NCBI GenBank assembly: GCA_022497145.1
Contig: MU385969.1
Coordinates: forward strand, 23,547-87,546
Direction: 5' to 3'
DNA length: 64,000 nucleotides
DNA from: Rostrohypoxylon terebratum
Lineage: Eukaryota > Ascomycota > Sordariomycetes > Xylariales > Hypoxylaceae
Shown piece by piece: positions 9,195-20,345 of this stretch. Below the pieces are notes generated by a model. It did no database searches. It was not told the origin of the DNA and saw nothing but the letters and a program-made list of their open reading frames with translations. The translations under genes and the position numbers were made by a program. Within the stretch, counting starts at the first letter, position 1; every line of letters begins with the position of its first letter.

Positions 9195-12174
9195 TTACTT
9201 CACGACGTCATCATCGCGCGAAGTATCCAGCATTTCGATAACTTCCTCATCCACAGCATTTTCCTTCGCAAAATACCACGGCGTGAAACCATGCATATCT
9301 CGAGCTCCCATATCCGTTCCACCATCGAGCAGCATGCGGACAATTCTCACGTTGCCTGAAGCCGCAGCCCAGTGTAGCGCGGTTTGTTGGTCTCTGTTTC
9401 GCGCATTGGGGTCTGCCCCACATTCCAGTAGCAGGCCAACTACCTGCTCGTGTCGTTGTGCCTCCCCGCCGTTCATGGGATGGGAGCCAGGAGGATGTCC
9501 AGCAGGACCTTCCGAGTCGTCGATATCTTTTTGGATTGCCCGGGCAGCTATGGCACGGTTGCCACTACACGCCGCCCAGTGTAAGGCTGTCCAGCCATTT
9601 TGACATTGGCGAGTTACATCTACCCGCGCGTCAGAGAGGAGTAGCCTGGCAACAGAAATGTGACCCCGACTGCATGCCCAATGTAGCGCCGTTCTTCCGT
9701 CGAGAGTCGTTTCGTCTGGATGACATACAGCGAGCAGCTCCTCGACCACCTTTGTGTGGCCGTATTTGGCAGCCCATTGGAGTGGAGTCATGCCCCTCTC
9801 CGCCCTAAAATTTGGTTCCGCTCCTAACTGGAGAAGACGGCGAACAACGTCCAAAAAGCCTCCTCTGGCGGCCCAATGTAGAGGAGTCTTTCCCCTAGAA
9901 TCTGCTTCGTGGGGATGGAGGCAATTTTGGATGAGAACGTTCATGACTGGCAGTGCACCAAGCCGAGCGCAAAGTTGGATGGCAATGTTGGGGCTCGAGG
10001 ACATGCGCGCGCTACTCTCCCCCCTCTGCTCATCTAGAATATTTGATGCCATCGCGACTGTAGACTCGTTTTGGAAGACAGCCAGGACGATGGGATCAAG
10101 GTCCCCGCTGTAAAAGTCCCTTACGTGTCCTCCCCAATGCTGTGCTGCATATCTTAAAAATGGATACGATGAGACTGACTCGACGAGGCCTTTTTCTGGA
10201 GATAACAGATGCAGGTATGTGAGACATGCCTTCGTTATATCGAATCGTGCTCTCGGAAACCAATTCTCGTTAGTCCTCATGAGATACTCGTGAAGCGACT
10301 GATGCACAAAACGGAAGGTATCATGCTCGGCGTTGATCACAACTAGACCGGCACATACATCTAACACGACCCTTTGAGACACCACATCCTCATATAGAGG
10401 TATATCTTCATGAGGTTCTATGGCGAGCGCATGTATCAATTCCCCCGTGGAGAGTTGACGCTTGGAATGGTAAATCCAAGATAGAGTTCCCATGGCGATT
10501 AACCTTCTGTCGGGAGGTTCAAGTTCAATTCTATCCATCGACTCCTTGTATAGAGCGTCTAACTCGACAGGTAGTTCGCAAACTGCCTTCCTAACTTCAG
10601 ACAAGCGTGAGGCATGGATGAGACGATTGCACTGTAGTGCAGATATGAGGAACCTATAGTCGACGTAAGCGATTTCAACCGAGTTGCATTTATTTGGAGG
10701 TAGCGCTATACATAGGTGACGACTGGTCTGTTACTCGCTGTACGATCTCGTGCCGCAAGTCTATCGGCACGAAATCCGATAGCTCACTGCCGGTGTTTAT
10801 CATGTAGTCCACAAAGGTACGAATATCTGAGGGGTTAGTCTTAATCTCAAGCTGACAATAAGAGTCAAAGGCACGAGGAATCTCTCTTATATGCGGTCGG
10901 CTCGATACTAGTACATGAGCCGAGGCATCGGAAATCTTCCTCAGGACTTGTAAGACCTGCTTTCTCTGGAAGTGGCATTCATCAAGGGCATCGATGATGA
11001 CAAAATAGTTGGATTGTTTCGAGTAGATGTGTCTGATCAAGGTAGTTATGTCGTCGATTTTGAGTTTCCTGCGACCGCTGTCCAAGTTTTGGTAAGCAGT
11101 TTTGAGCACTGCGGGTATGGTGGGTTCCGCCTCGACAAGTTGTCTGAAGATCGCCGAGGCGATTTCAGTGGCTATGCTACTATGAATAGAAGTACGATAA
11201 TCGCAGTAAAAATAGGCAACTTTGCCTCCAATTCCGGTTAAGTGATCGATTACAAGTGTCCTACCAAGAGTCAGCTTGGTGTGGCGGTAGAGAGTGACAG
11301 AGGTATCTGCACACATGAGTTGAGTTTTGCCGACCCCCGCTAATTGCGAATTAGTCAACGTTACCTCTGGTGAAAAGCCGTGTGGAACTCACGCGCACCA
11401 TAACACCACAAGACTTGTGAGCTTTTGTCCATCCAGTGTTTGAATTCATGTGTATTGAATATCCATTGTCCAGTGTTATGATGTCGTATTGAGCTGAGGT
11501 CAGCATGCCTTCGCCGCCAATCGTCTTTGGATATCCAATCCAATATCAGCTGCTTCTCATGAGCTAGGTGAGAAAACAATTGGCTCGTTAGAATCTCAGA
11601 AACATTTGGAATTCCGGTTTTCTAACCTTGTTCAGCAGTGTCGGCCTTTTTCTTCAACTCCCTGATTTCGCCTAAGGTTGAGAGCTGGAGTCGTCTGGTG
11701 TACTTCCGTTAACAGATACAGTGGAGGCGGCGAGCATTTTGATCCTTACAGCCCTGTTATAAATGTGGTTGCCCGGATTCGCTCTTTACAGCGACTAAGA
11801 CGACTAGCCCACCGAAGTGTCTCGTCCTCACTGAACGGCCAGAGGAGCTTTTTGACCATAAACGAAGCCTTCCGAAGCTGAGCAGCCTGAAGTGTACGGT
11901 CTAGTTCCTCCAATTCTGCACGGACAAGGGCAAATTCTATGGGCAAAGGAACATGCTGAGAAGTCATGTAGTCTGGCGTAAGGGACTGGATAAGTAATGA
12001 ATCTTGGATCTCTGAAAGCAGCGCTTTAAGGGACACGAGCTCCGCAAGGTATAGAGTTACGTTGCTAGGCAGACTTGAAACCCTTGAGATATGGTCTTGG
12101 GTAAGTTGAGCCACCTGTACAGCTAGGCTGAGAGCTCCTACAATTGCGGATGCGACATCAGTGGCGTTAGCCAT
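9195..12174 (-). CDS. NACHT-type NTPase with ankyrin repeats (NLR-like)
   Basis: Six exons: 12174-11750, 11694-11627, 11563-11393, 11339-11315, 11260-10712 and 10653-9195. They join in phase to 898 residues. Residues 1-140 form a helical N-terminal domain of the fungal NLR-associated kind (VASAIVGALSLAVQVAQL start). HEKQLILDWISKDDW follows, then Walker A GAPGVGKT at 220-227 and Walker B FVIIDALDEC at 316-325. After a winged-helix-like part (DTFRFVHQSLHEYL) come six or more ankyrin repeats with the G-TALHWA-GH consensus (TPLHWAARGGFLDVVRRLL and others). Such proteins are signal-transducing NTPases of fungal incompatibility and immunity. The ankyrin part probably senses a ligand and the N-terminus signals (inference). 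The Walker A loop is built from a 25-base exon. Intact. Confidence 0.93.
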
Positions 12175-12310
12175 ATTATTGTGGAGTTGGTGATTTAGAG
12201 CATGCCGTTCCCGTAGCGATTATATGTCATTAATACCTAGGTCCTAGGTATGTAGGTATTATGTGAACTTCGGCTCGGCTGGGATAATAAGCTGAGAACA
12301 ATTAGTATAT

Positions 12311-12354
12311 GTAGGTAGGCAAGTAGGTAGGCAGGCTGGCAGGCAGGCAGGTAC
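12311..12354. repeat. GTAGGTAG / GGCA microsatellite
   Basis: About 44 bases of imperfect tetranucleotide repeats moving from GTAG to GCAG units. Confidence 0.8.
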
Positions 12355-12615
12355 ACTTCCAAGAGGAGCCGCACATGGTCTCCAATGGTACTGTAAGGTT
12401 GCATCGTACCTATGCGACTCTATGTAGGATGGGTTTTTGGAGTGTCCTCATTAGCATGTGCGCATCGGCGTCGCCACAGCCCCACGGATACCCATTGAAA
12501 CCGCTGTTGTGTAACAGTACAATGTCCTGCATCAAGTCCCTGTGGTTCTCGGATCCGTTGTTTACGTTGATTCTTCCTACTTGGTTGTTATATTTCTTAG
12601 GTTTTAAAGAGGAAC

Positions 12616-12805
12616 TACGTAGCTGTATAAAACCACACTAAAGTGGATCTATCCAGGATCCACATCCCCGCACCCGCTTCGGACCCCCACTCAGTCCCGA
12701 ACATGGTATTAGAAGCCGGACGTGGTGCTTATCGCACTTTCCTCAGATGCAGACCCTATGGATATTAGGATAGACCCACTTCAGTGTGGTTTTGTTACCT
12801 ACGTA
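12616..12805. mobile_element. MITE-like element with terminal inverted repeats
   Basis: The bases 12625-12654 and the reverse complement of 12768-12798 match over about 30 bases with one gap and about three mismatches; the shared core is AAAACCACACT then AAGTGG then TCTATCC. Both ends are bordered by TACGTA (12616-12621 and 12800-12805). This could be a target-site duplication or, being palindromic, the outer end of the inverted repeat. The 110-base centre has no coding capacity. The architecture is that of a non-autonomous DNA transposon; the superfamily is not identifiable. Confidence 0.65.
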
Positions 12806-13065
12806 ATATTAGTTAGGTACACTTAATTAGTTACACTTAAACCTAAGAAAAACAACAATCAACCAAGAAAAATCTGCACGTAAACCACGGACCCAGGAAG
12901 CACAACCCCAATTATACTACATCCAATAGGTTCTCAAACAGCTACCAGCTACTATATCGCGGTACACCGTATAGCGCTTTTCCAGAGGTTAAGCTGCTGG
13001 AAAAATATATTCCATCCTTAGGTTTCGGTGGCCTGCATGTCGTCACGGTCGTCTTGTTCCTGTTG

Positions 13066-16000
13066 CTACTTCCGCTGCTCAGATTGGTTGGTGGACATGC
13101 GACGGGCTTCAGGCTGTTCATTTACGGTATTACTCGCTTGCTGATATACCTGCCCGGCTTGATGCAGTAGTGCGATGTTTTCCCGTTTCAGGGCAGCTTC
13201 CTCACTCTCCCATCGTATCTTATCCTGATGCTCCTGCTCTCGCCTTCGTCTCTTCTCTCCTTCCATCCGTATCTTTCTATCCTCTTTTTCAACAACGTCA
13301 GGAAGTCCAACGGCACCTTCTGGCTGCTCCGCCCCAAATTCTGCATAGTACCGATCCAGGCAATGCTTCGTTCTTAGTAGTCTATCCAGCTGCTCATACC
13401 CGATAGCTTGTGACCGGTAGAACTTCATGTACATGGTGGGCGAGAAAAAAAGGCGTTTCCCATTTCGGTCCCGGTCCACGAAAACGTTGTCCTCGTGGTT
13501 GATGATAGGCCACATGACGATATCAAGAAGGGCAAGAGTGACGGCATATGAATTTTCGAGTGCGAGGAATAGAGGATTTTTGCCGTGCCATTTGTCATAG
13601 GGGTTGATTTTTCCTTCATTCAACGCTAGAAGTGTTGATTCTATATCAGATGCGCTTTTCGTCCCATCGCATTTGTAGGCCAACTCCTGAATCGGAGTTC
13701 GACCATCATGCTTAGGCTTACTACTGGGAAAGCTGCTATCATACCCTGCCTTTATGAGCTCAATCACAACATCGCCATGAAGCTCCCTCGCCGCTTCGTG
13801 GAGGCTTCCATCGGTATGTCTGAATTTTGCTTTCAGCAGGGCCTTGACGGTATTTAAACCACCAACTTGGCTAGCGCAATATAAGGCTGTCCTGTCATGA
13901 TTGTCGCGAGCGAGAGTATTGGCTTGCGCTCTGATGAGCTTTTCCACTACATCTGAGCGGTCATTCATTGCTGCTAGAATTAATGGTGTTACCCTAGAAA
14001 GAGGTGCTGCAGCCTGGACGCTTGCTATCACTAGATCAGTAATTCGGTCGCATACAACAGCTAGGGAAATTTCTTACCTTTAGCGTCAATTAGTGCTTTT
14101 ATGACAGGTGAGGATACCGGACTGTCGACTTTCAAGGACCAAATTAGCACGCCGACTGGTTCGGCTTGCTCAAATAAGACAGTGTCGCATTTAGCCTCCA
14201 GGTCACATCCTAGCTCCGCTAGATACTTCACGAGTTTCACCGATTCCGGATGTGCAGTCAGGCATTCGATGATAGGCGGCGATCGACCAGGTAGAACAGC
14301 GGAAAAGTCGGGACAGCATTCTGTGTCCTGGCCCAGAATGAGCGCATTAATTAAACTTATCACCGCGTCCTCCTCTATTTCGGCTGCAACCACTTCAGAA
14401 AAGGCATGCGTCAGGGTTTCCCGGGTCGTAGACCTGGTAGCGAGCTTCCTTAACAAGCTCAGATTTCCAGCTCGCGCCGCTATCCTGAGCGATTCCGCGT
14501 TGTTGTAATTTACGTCAGCCAACTCAAATTCTAGTATCATGTCGATCAGGGCCTCCGAGCAGCGTCCTGATACGTAAGCCTGTATCGCTCGGATGAGAAC
14601 AAGCGTTACTGTCTCACCACTTGCACCCCATTCTAGTAAGATCTCAACAACCCAGATGTTGCGGTCGTCAAGAGAATGCCAGTCGTTTGAATGCTCTATT
14701 AGACCCAACAAAGCTTTATCGACGGCAGCCGGATTGATTGACTTTTCCAGCAAATAAATAGCACTGCTCTCAAACAGCCTCACAGCCTGACAAAACGCTT
14801 TCTCAACTAATGGACCGGACGCACCAAGTTCGAGGAAGAACTGAATAATCTCCAGACCCCGCTCATTTTTGAAGAGGTGCTCCCCTCCTGAGAGAGCTTC
14901 GGCCAACCCGGCGTTGATGGGAAGAAGTGGCTCTTCTGACTGAACTAAAAGTTGTAGAATATCAAGGTGCTGGAACCTTGCAGCTAATGTAAATGCCGTA
15001 GCCTTCAGATCATCTGCAGCTGAGGCATGTCCCGTGCCACCGGCAAGGACCGATTCAATCATTTGACTTCTCAATACAGGATCACCTACTCTCATCGCAG
15101 GCTCTATAGCATTTTTAAGTGATTTCATCTGTGGAGCATAAGAGATGAGTAGTTCGAGGATTTCTGTCCACCCCTCTGCTGCTGCAAGCGCGAGGGGACG
15201 GCCGTCACAAAAATTGACGTCCGCACACCCCCTTTTTAGAAGGAGGTCGACCAATTCATGTCGAGACTTTTCGTCGCCAACGATCAACGTGCGATCGAGG
15301 GTTCGAAGCAACAATTCGTCCAAAGGGTCTCCACGTAGCCCTGCTAGTATCAGGGGTTCAATCATGCGGTGGACGGCTTGAATGTCGCTAAGTTTTCTGA
15401 CCTCACGGAATGCTGTTGTAATCGATGTTTGGGGTGGATTATGGCTGAAGAGAATATGTAGTAATTCTGGCTTGCCTGTACTAATTGCAAATCTCAAAGC
15501 TTCTGCGTCGTTATATTCTATTGAGGCGCCATACGCCACAAGAGTCTGAGCCAACTCGTGTTGCTCTTTCTGTATCGCGTAGACGAGCATGAGAGCCGTC
15601 CCTGGGCCTTGGGCACCCGCCTTAAGGCATTCTTTAAGGACTCTAGTCTGTCCGAAATGATATGACTGTAAGACAGCCTTGTCAAGCACGTCGTGATCGG
15701 GCGATTTGGCTTGATGAGATATTATGGATGTGGCAATAGTCTCCCAACCATCCTCAATGGCAGCCGACAGTGCGGCTCCATTCTCAAAATTTACGTCGGC
15801 ACCAGCCTTCAATAGAACTTGAACCATGGATGGTAAACCAAGCTTTGCGGCCCGAAAAAGCCCATTGTCACGGCAATTCTGGCATGCACCGTTGAACCCG
15901 GTAACCAATGACTTCACCACCCCATCAGCGCCAGAATCAACCAAGCGGAGGAATTGATCACATAGGGGCCCTGCGTCAGCGCCCATTATGCGAAGCATCA

Positions 16001-16613
16001 TGACTTTCTCCTCATCTTTCTGGTTCATAGCGATAGGCAGTGCTTGATCTAAAGCTAGTTCATCGGCTTCCGCTATGAGGAGGCGCAGTATGCCTGAGGG
16101 GCAATTAAGAGTTGCCCTTTCTAACAAATTGCTACGGATATCTTCTTGGTTCTTGCCCATCATGATTTTCAAGCGATTTAAGCTCTTTCGTCTCATGAAG
16201 CAGACATCGGCGTCGTTTTCAAGCAGCGCCTGAACTAATCCGGGAGTGGCGTTGATCACAGTTCCGTCAGCAATACTGGAAAGTACTGCAGTAGCCTCCT
16301 TATATCCGAAAACGGCGGGCCTTCGAGACGAGCCAGTGTCAGAACAGTGTTCAAGCATCAGTCTATCGGCCCATTCATAGTCTGGCTCTGAGGGCTCCCA
16401 TGAAAAGCCTCTCGTATCCTGGCTAGGCTGAGTATATGGTTCTGGGGAGAAATAAGTCGTCGCGGCTGAAACAGGAGATGTGATGATATCTGAGCGGTTT
16501 GAAAACAAAGTCGACGGCGAGTTCAACGATGAAGAGCTACAAGCAGATCCTAACTGGGGACTCCAAGATGCTGCCATTGTTGCGTACTTTGCACCAAATG
16601 TCTCGAATTTCAT
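13066..16613 (-). CDS. Large ankyrin-repeat protein
   Basis: Exon 1 (16613-14078) and exon 2 (14030-13066) join across a 47-base GTAAGA...TAG intron to 1166 residues. The N-terminus (about 120 residues) is Ser/Pro-rich and probably disordered. From about residue 120 to 960 runs a long array of degenerate ankyrin-like repeats (LVQALLENDADVCF, MVQVLLKAGADVNFENGAAL, LVDLLLKRGCADVNFCDGRP). Cleaner ankyrin repeats follow (TPLILAAMNDRSDVVEKLI, RTALYCASQVGGLNTVKALL). The C-terminal 90 residues are charged and helical (RKIRMEGEKRRRREQEHQDK). No enzymatic or membrane domain is visible. Ankyrin arrays bind proteins; the role is unknown. It sits between a NACHT-ankyrin gene and an NB-ARC-TPR gene, so a scaffold or sensor role in the same biology is possible (inference). 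Confidence 0.88.
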
Positions 16614-17439
16614 AAGAGTTTAGTACTCGGTGATTGAGAGGTCCGGTTATGTAGGGAAAAGTTTTTCTCTTCATGATACTCGTAGATATTGTATAGCTAG
16701 AAGCGTCTAGGTACCTACCGACCTATGCCTACTAGTCAGGTGAGTAGATACTAGGGTAATGCCATGAGGCTCTCCTCCTGATTCAACATCAAAAGGTCGA
16801 CTTGCCAAGGCTTGGCCCCCCTACTTTGTGGGACAAGGAGTCAAAACATGAGCCGAAGCAGCACAATGCATCCCGAGACACAGCCTTGGTCCTGACCAGT
16901 GGGCTAGCACACAAAACGAATGTGGCGAAGAGAATTCAAGAATAGATGGTTGCTCCAATTGGGGTCCGATGCAAGTCGGTCCGTATCTAAGCCTCCCTGC
17001 AGATGCAGATTTCATTAATGAATCGGTACATTGTCAGATACTTCGGCGCCATGTTCCTTTCCCAACTCCGGGTGGGGGTCAATGGGGGTCATTGCACTAT
17101 CCTGTAAACAGGCTACGACTGTCAGAATAGAGAGTACGGCACTCCCAAACATAGATGGGCCCCAAAATTTTAACCGAGAAAATTACCTGCCCGCAGACCA
17201 TTTTCGAGGCCAATCACTGGAACTCCAAGGATCATCTAGCCTAGCCCCTGAGGTCAAAGGAGGCAGAGGCATCTAGTCTAGTCCCTGTACTGGGCCAGCC
17301 TGTTATAATACATTGCGGTATCAAGGCCAAAGCATTTGACCAGCGAGTCATTGAGTACCTACATGCCTAGCGAGGTAATCTTCAAATTCATAAACCTTGT
17401 TCCTTTTTCCTCATAATTCTCTAGCAGAAATCAATCAAT
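16614..17439. promoter_or_regulatory. Divergent promoter region
   Basis: Spacer between two divergent genes. Frames at 16821-17015 and 17031-17276 show no family signal. CTAGGTACCTACCGACC near 16708 is one of the recurrent TAGGTACCTA words. CTTCAAATTC...CTAGCAG just before 17440 looks like a leader. Confidence 0.4.
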
Positions 17440-19662
17440 ATGCCGAAACTACCGACTCCTATCAATGAATCAGTAGATGCTCTTCCAGGTTCAGCCGAAT
17501 GGTTATCGACCCATTTGACTGGTCTGGGATTTGGATGCAAGCACCTACAGAAGTACTCCATCCGCCACGAGCAGAGCGAACCAGCCTTTCCAAGTCGCCT
17601 TGGATTCTTCTATAATGCCGCCGAGAACAATGCAAGAATTAGCTTCCTTGATACGAGAAAGCTTTGCAAGAACTGTCTGGTCTTGGTCGTGCCAGAAGGG
17701 TACAACTGCTGGTTGCCCCATACGTGCTTGCCAACAGGACCACAAAGTCACAACTCTCCCCTACTACAATTCAGCGCCTCCCCGTCTTCAGGAAGCTTTC
17801 CATTGTTATTTCAAGCAGGGACCGAGGGCATATTCGATATTCATGGCGTGCCTCGAATCGCAGTAAAGTTGGGTTTTCAGGATACTACCCCTGTTGTAGT
17901 CCCCATGCCTCAACTTCCCGGATTCAAGGAGGCTTGGAGTTGGATCCAATGGGAGCGGAAACCATTCTATATCGATCAATTGCACCTCACGAAAGGATGG
18001 AGTAGCCTCGCGCGAAGGGCAGCAGAACGCGATCGCATCATTGTACAGAAGCATGGGATCATATATTCCCCTGTCTTCCTCGCAACCTGTACCGAGCCTG
18101 CCCCTAATGCGCCCCATTTGGAGGATGAAAAAGTTCCTCGCGGCGATAGGTTGACAGAGGATTCTCCCGCCAACAGGCTGCGAATGACAACTAAAATACT
18201 GCACCAAGAAGAACCAACGAAATCGCTAGGGCCTAAAACTAATCTTCCCGAAACCTCCATTGAGATATTGACTGAGGAGCCTCCCTGCCTTGGGAGGCCT
18301 CTCTCAAGCCCTCAAAGTAAGATCACCAGTACGCCTAAAGCTTCGTTTAGCGATATCGTCACAACATTACTTGCGAATGTGACAGTAAAAGCTCGCCCTA
18401 AAGAGACGAAATGTGACACCCATGGGGTTAGTGAATTAAGTTCAAAAGTAGTAATCGACCAGGGCTTTCCGAGCCGCGAAGTGCCGGATAGAGACGCGGT
18501 GCACTATACACGGAAACCAGCACCAACGAAGAATTGGTGCCGCCATGGTCCTATTCCTTTTGACAGCCCCATTTCCACGCCAAAATTGTCAGACTTCATG
18601 CGCCGGGCGGAGGTTGCTGACGAAGAGGCAACTTCAGTAGCCCATCTCCCACTTAGACACAGGCGTGGAAAAGGCCCCAAGATCGAGGACAGTACCCCAT
18701 TAGTCGGCCCAGGATCGGCCGCCGTAACAGTTAGCTCAGAAAGATTTTTGTCCCTGCGCGGTAAAAAGGAGGACGCGATACCACTTGCGAGCTCCAGGTT
18801 CATAGAGTCCACATTCAGGATACTGGGGACCGCCATAAAAGACGAACTCAAAGAAGTAATAGAAGATTGCGTAAAAGAAAGGCCCCACAACTACGGCGGT
18901 CAGAGAAAGCAGAACCCTTCAGAAGACAACAGTTGGAATTCAATAGACGAAGGCTCATGCGACCAAGATACAACCAATCAACCAAGACATATGACAGCTT
19001 CCGGACTTCTTTACGAAGCGCAAAGTGCAGAGCCAGATCACGTATCATCAATGACTCATGGAGCTGTGGTTAGTCGTACATTGAACAGCGACTTTATCAA
19101 TAACATGGGTGATGAAGCTAGCGAACCACGCCAATATTACTTCCAGTCTGGCGAGAATCCTAACTACCATCCCTATCGCCACCCTGGATCCTGGAATGAC
19201 CACGATGGAACAGCGCCTACTGGTGTCGATGCCCAGGCATTTGAGGCTTTGGTTGGCTTAGAGGAAAGTAGCGACAACGATCCTGAATACGAGGACGAGG
19301 TTCCATTTCATAACGAGACCGATGCCGACTCTTACACTAGCAGCATTTATTCGGAAGAAGGGAAGTTCTTCGATCATCATGGTGTCTCCAATGGCGTTGA
19401 TGATGGTCTGGGTCAATACCCTGAAGGCGCATTCGCCGACGGCTCATGCGATAGTGACGGTGACAATGACAATGAGAACGGATTGGCAGGATACTACTCC
19501 GGAAGTGAAGATGGCGAAAGTGAAGATAGCGAAAGTGAAGAAGAATGTGAGGAAGAAGAATGTGAGGAAGAAGAATGTGAGGAAGAAGAATGTGAGGAAG
19601 AAGAATGTGAGGAAGAAGAATGTGAGGAAGAGGTATATGGAAAAGAGGGAGATTGCATTTGA
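17440..19662 (+). CDS. Unknown protein with acidic tail and (Cys-Glu4)n repeat
   Basis: A single-exon frame of 740 residues from the ATG at 17440. Residues 1-225 look globular, with several Trp and Cys (GLGFGCKHLQKYSI, RKLCKNCLVLVVPEGYNCWL and FKEAWSWIQWERKPFY), and I recognise no family there. Residues 225-560 are polar and disordered (Ser, Pro, Thr, Lys). Residues 600-740 are strongly acidic with Asp/Ser and end in five CEEEE units plus one CEEEV. No signal peptide or membrane segment is seen. The acidic tail could act as a histone-chaperone-like or activation region, and the regularly spaced Cys could bind metal; both are guesses. It starts divergently from the ankyrin gene. Confidence 0.8.
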   Translation: MPKLPTPINESVDALPGSAEWLSTHLTGLGFGCKHLQKYSIRHEQSEPAFPSRLGFFYNAAENNARISFLDTRKLCKNCLVLVVPEGYNCWLPHTCLPTGPQSHNSPLLQFSASPSSGSFPLLFQAGTEGIFDIHGVPRIAVKLGFQDTTPVVVPMPQLPGFKEAWSWIQWERKPFYIDQLHLTKGWSSLARRAAERDRIIVQKHGIIYSPVFLATCTEPAPNAPHLEDEKVPRGDRLTEDSPANRLRMTTKILHQEEPTKSLGPKTNLPETSIEILTEEPPCLGRPLSSPQSKITSTPKASFSDIVTTLLANVTVKARPKETKCDTHGVSELSSKVVIDQGFPSREVPDRDAVHYTRKPAPTKNWCRHGPIPFDSPISTPKLSDFMRRAEVADEEATSVAHLPLRHRRGKGPKIEDSTPLVGPGSAAVTVSSERFLSLRGKKEDAIPLASSRFIESTFRILGTAIKDELKEVIEDCVKERPHNYGGQRKQNPSEDNSWNSIDEGSCDQDTTNQPRHMTASGLLYEAQSAEPDHVSSMTHGAVVSRTLNSDFINNMGDEASEPRQYYFQSGENPNYHPYRHPGSWNDHDGTAPTGVDAQAFEALVGLEESSDNDPEYEDEVPFHNETDADSYTSSIYSEEGKFFDHHGVSNGVDDGLGQYPEGAFADGSCDSDGDNDNENGLAGYYSGSEDGESEDSESEEECEEEECEEEECEEEECEEEECEEEECEEEVYGKEGDCI
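19546..19632 (+). repeat. In-frame 15-base minisatellite in coding sequence
   Basis: Five exact units of TGTGAGGAAGAAGAA and a partial sixth, encoding CEEEE. The units are identical at the DNA level, which points to recent slippage or unequal exchange. Confidence 0.95.
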
Positions 19663-20345
19663 GAACTCGTCTTTTCATAGCACTAAACCCCCTGTAGTTT
19701 AGTGCTGATCAGCCAATCTTATAACGCCCGACTTACTGACCTTAGCGCTTGATAACAGCTACAACTTGTGTGTTGGATCAGAAACAACGACGGTTATAGA
19801 TATTTTTCCTTTTTTTTTAATATTCGTTGATGTAATATATACCTATACCTATTTACCTAGTATCTTTCTATGAGTAAAATCGACTTTATACCTGAATAGG
19901 TACTAGGTAGGTAAGTAAGCCGTAGCCTGTAGAATGCTGTAGAATGGGTAGCTGGAGGCCCCCATGACACTATGGATATCCATAGCACTCGAGGGCGCTG
20001 GACATTTAACCTTGGAAGTCTTAGTGAGCTTAGTGAGCCCTGGATGCGCATGTACTAGGTAGTACGTGCTGTTGGGTGTGGTTACGTAAACAAGGACATA
20101 AGAGGGGATTTCAGTGCTTTAGATTGAAAGTTTAAGTCTTAAGAAAAGTTACGTAAGGTGGGGATTACATAAGGTGATGAAAGCGGGGGTTATGGAATTG
20201 TCTTACGTGGACGTGACACAGAAGTAATCCCAACAAAAACAAACTACGAGAATCATCGCCGTCTCATTTCTCTCTTTTACTATATAGATACAAAGAATCC
20301 TAACTCCCTGTGTTTTCACCACCAGTCTTGTCTAAGTATTCAACT
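19663..20345. other. Convergent 3' intergenic spacer
   Basis: AT-rich spacer with poly-T at 19810-19818 and TAGGTAGGTAAGTAAGCC near 19905. No gene seen. Confidence 0.5.

Larger units (their letters stand above)
12175..13065. other. Intergenic region with tandem repeat and MITE-like element
   Basis: Non-coding as far as I can see. It contains a GGCA-type microsatellite, a terminal-inverted-repeat element (both listed separately) and CCTAGGTCCTAGGTA at about 12235. An open frame at 12375-12641 shows no family features. Confidence 0.5.

Noticed and set aside
12375..12641. 88-residue plus-strand frame upstream of the MITE-like element
   Set aside because: Unsupported composition, runs into the inverted repeat and has no family resemblance.
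13066..14031. A separate 321-residue ankyrin gene
   Set aside because: A 47-base intron with GTAAGA and CTAG ends joins it in phase to the upstream 845 codons.
17531..18260. Several frames overlapping the acidic-tail protein
   Set aside because: Shadows of the longer 740-residue frame in other frames.
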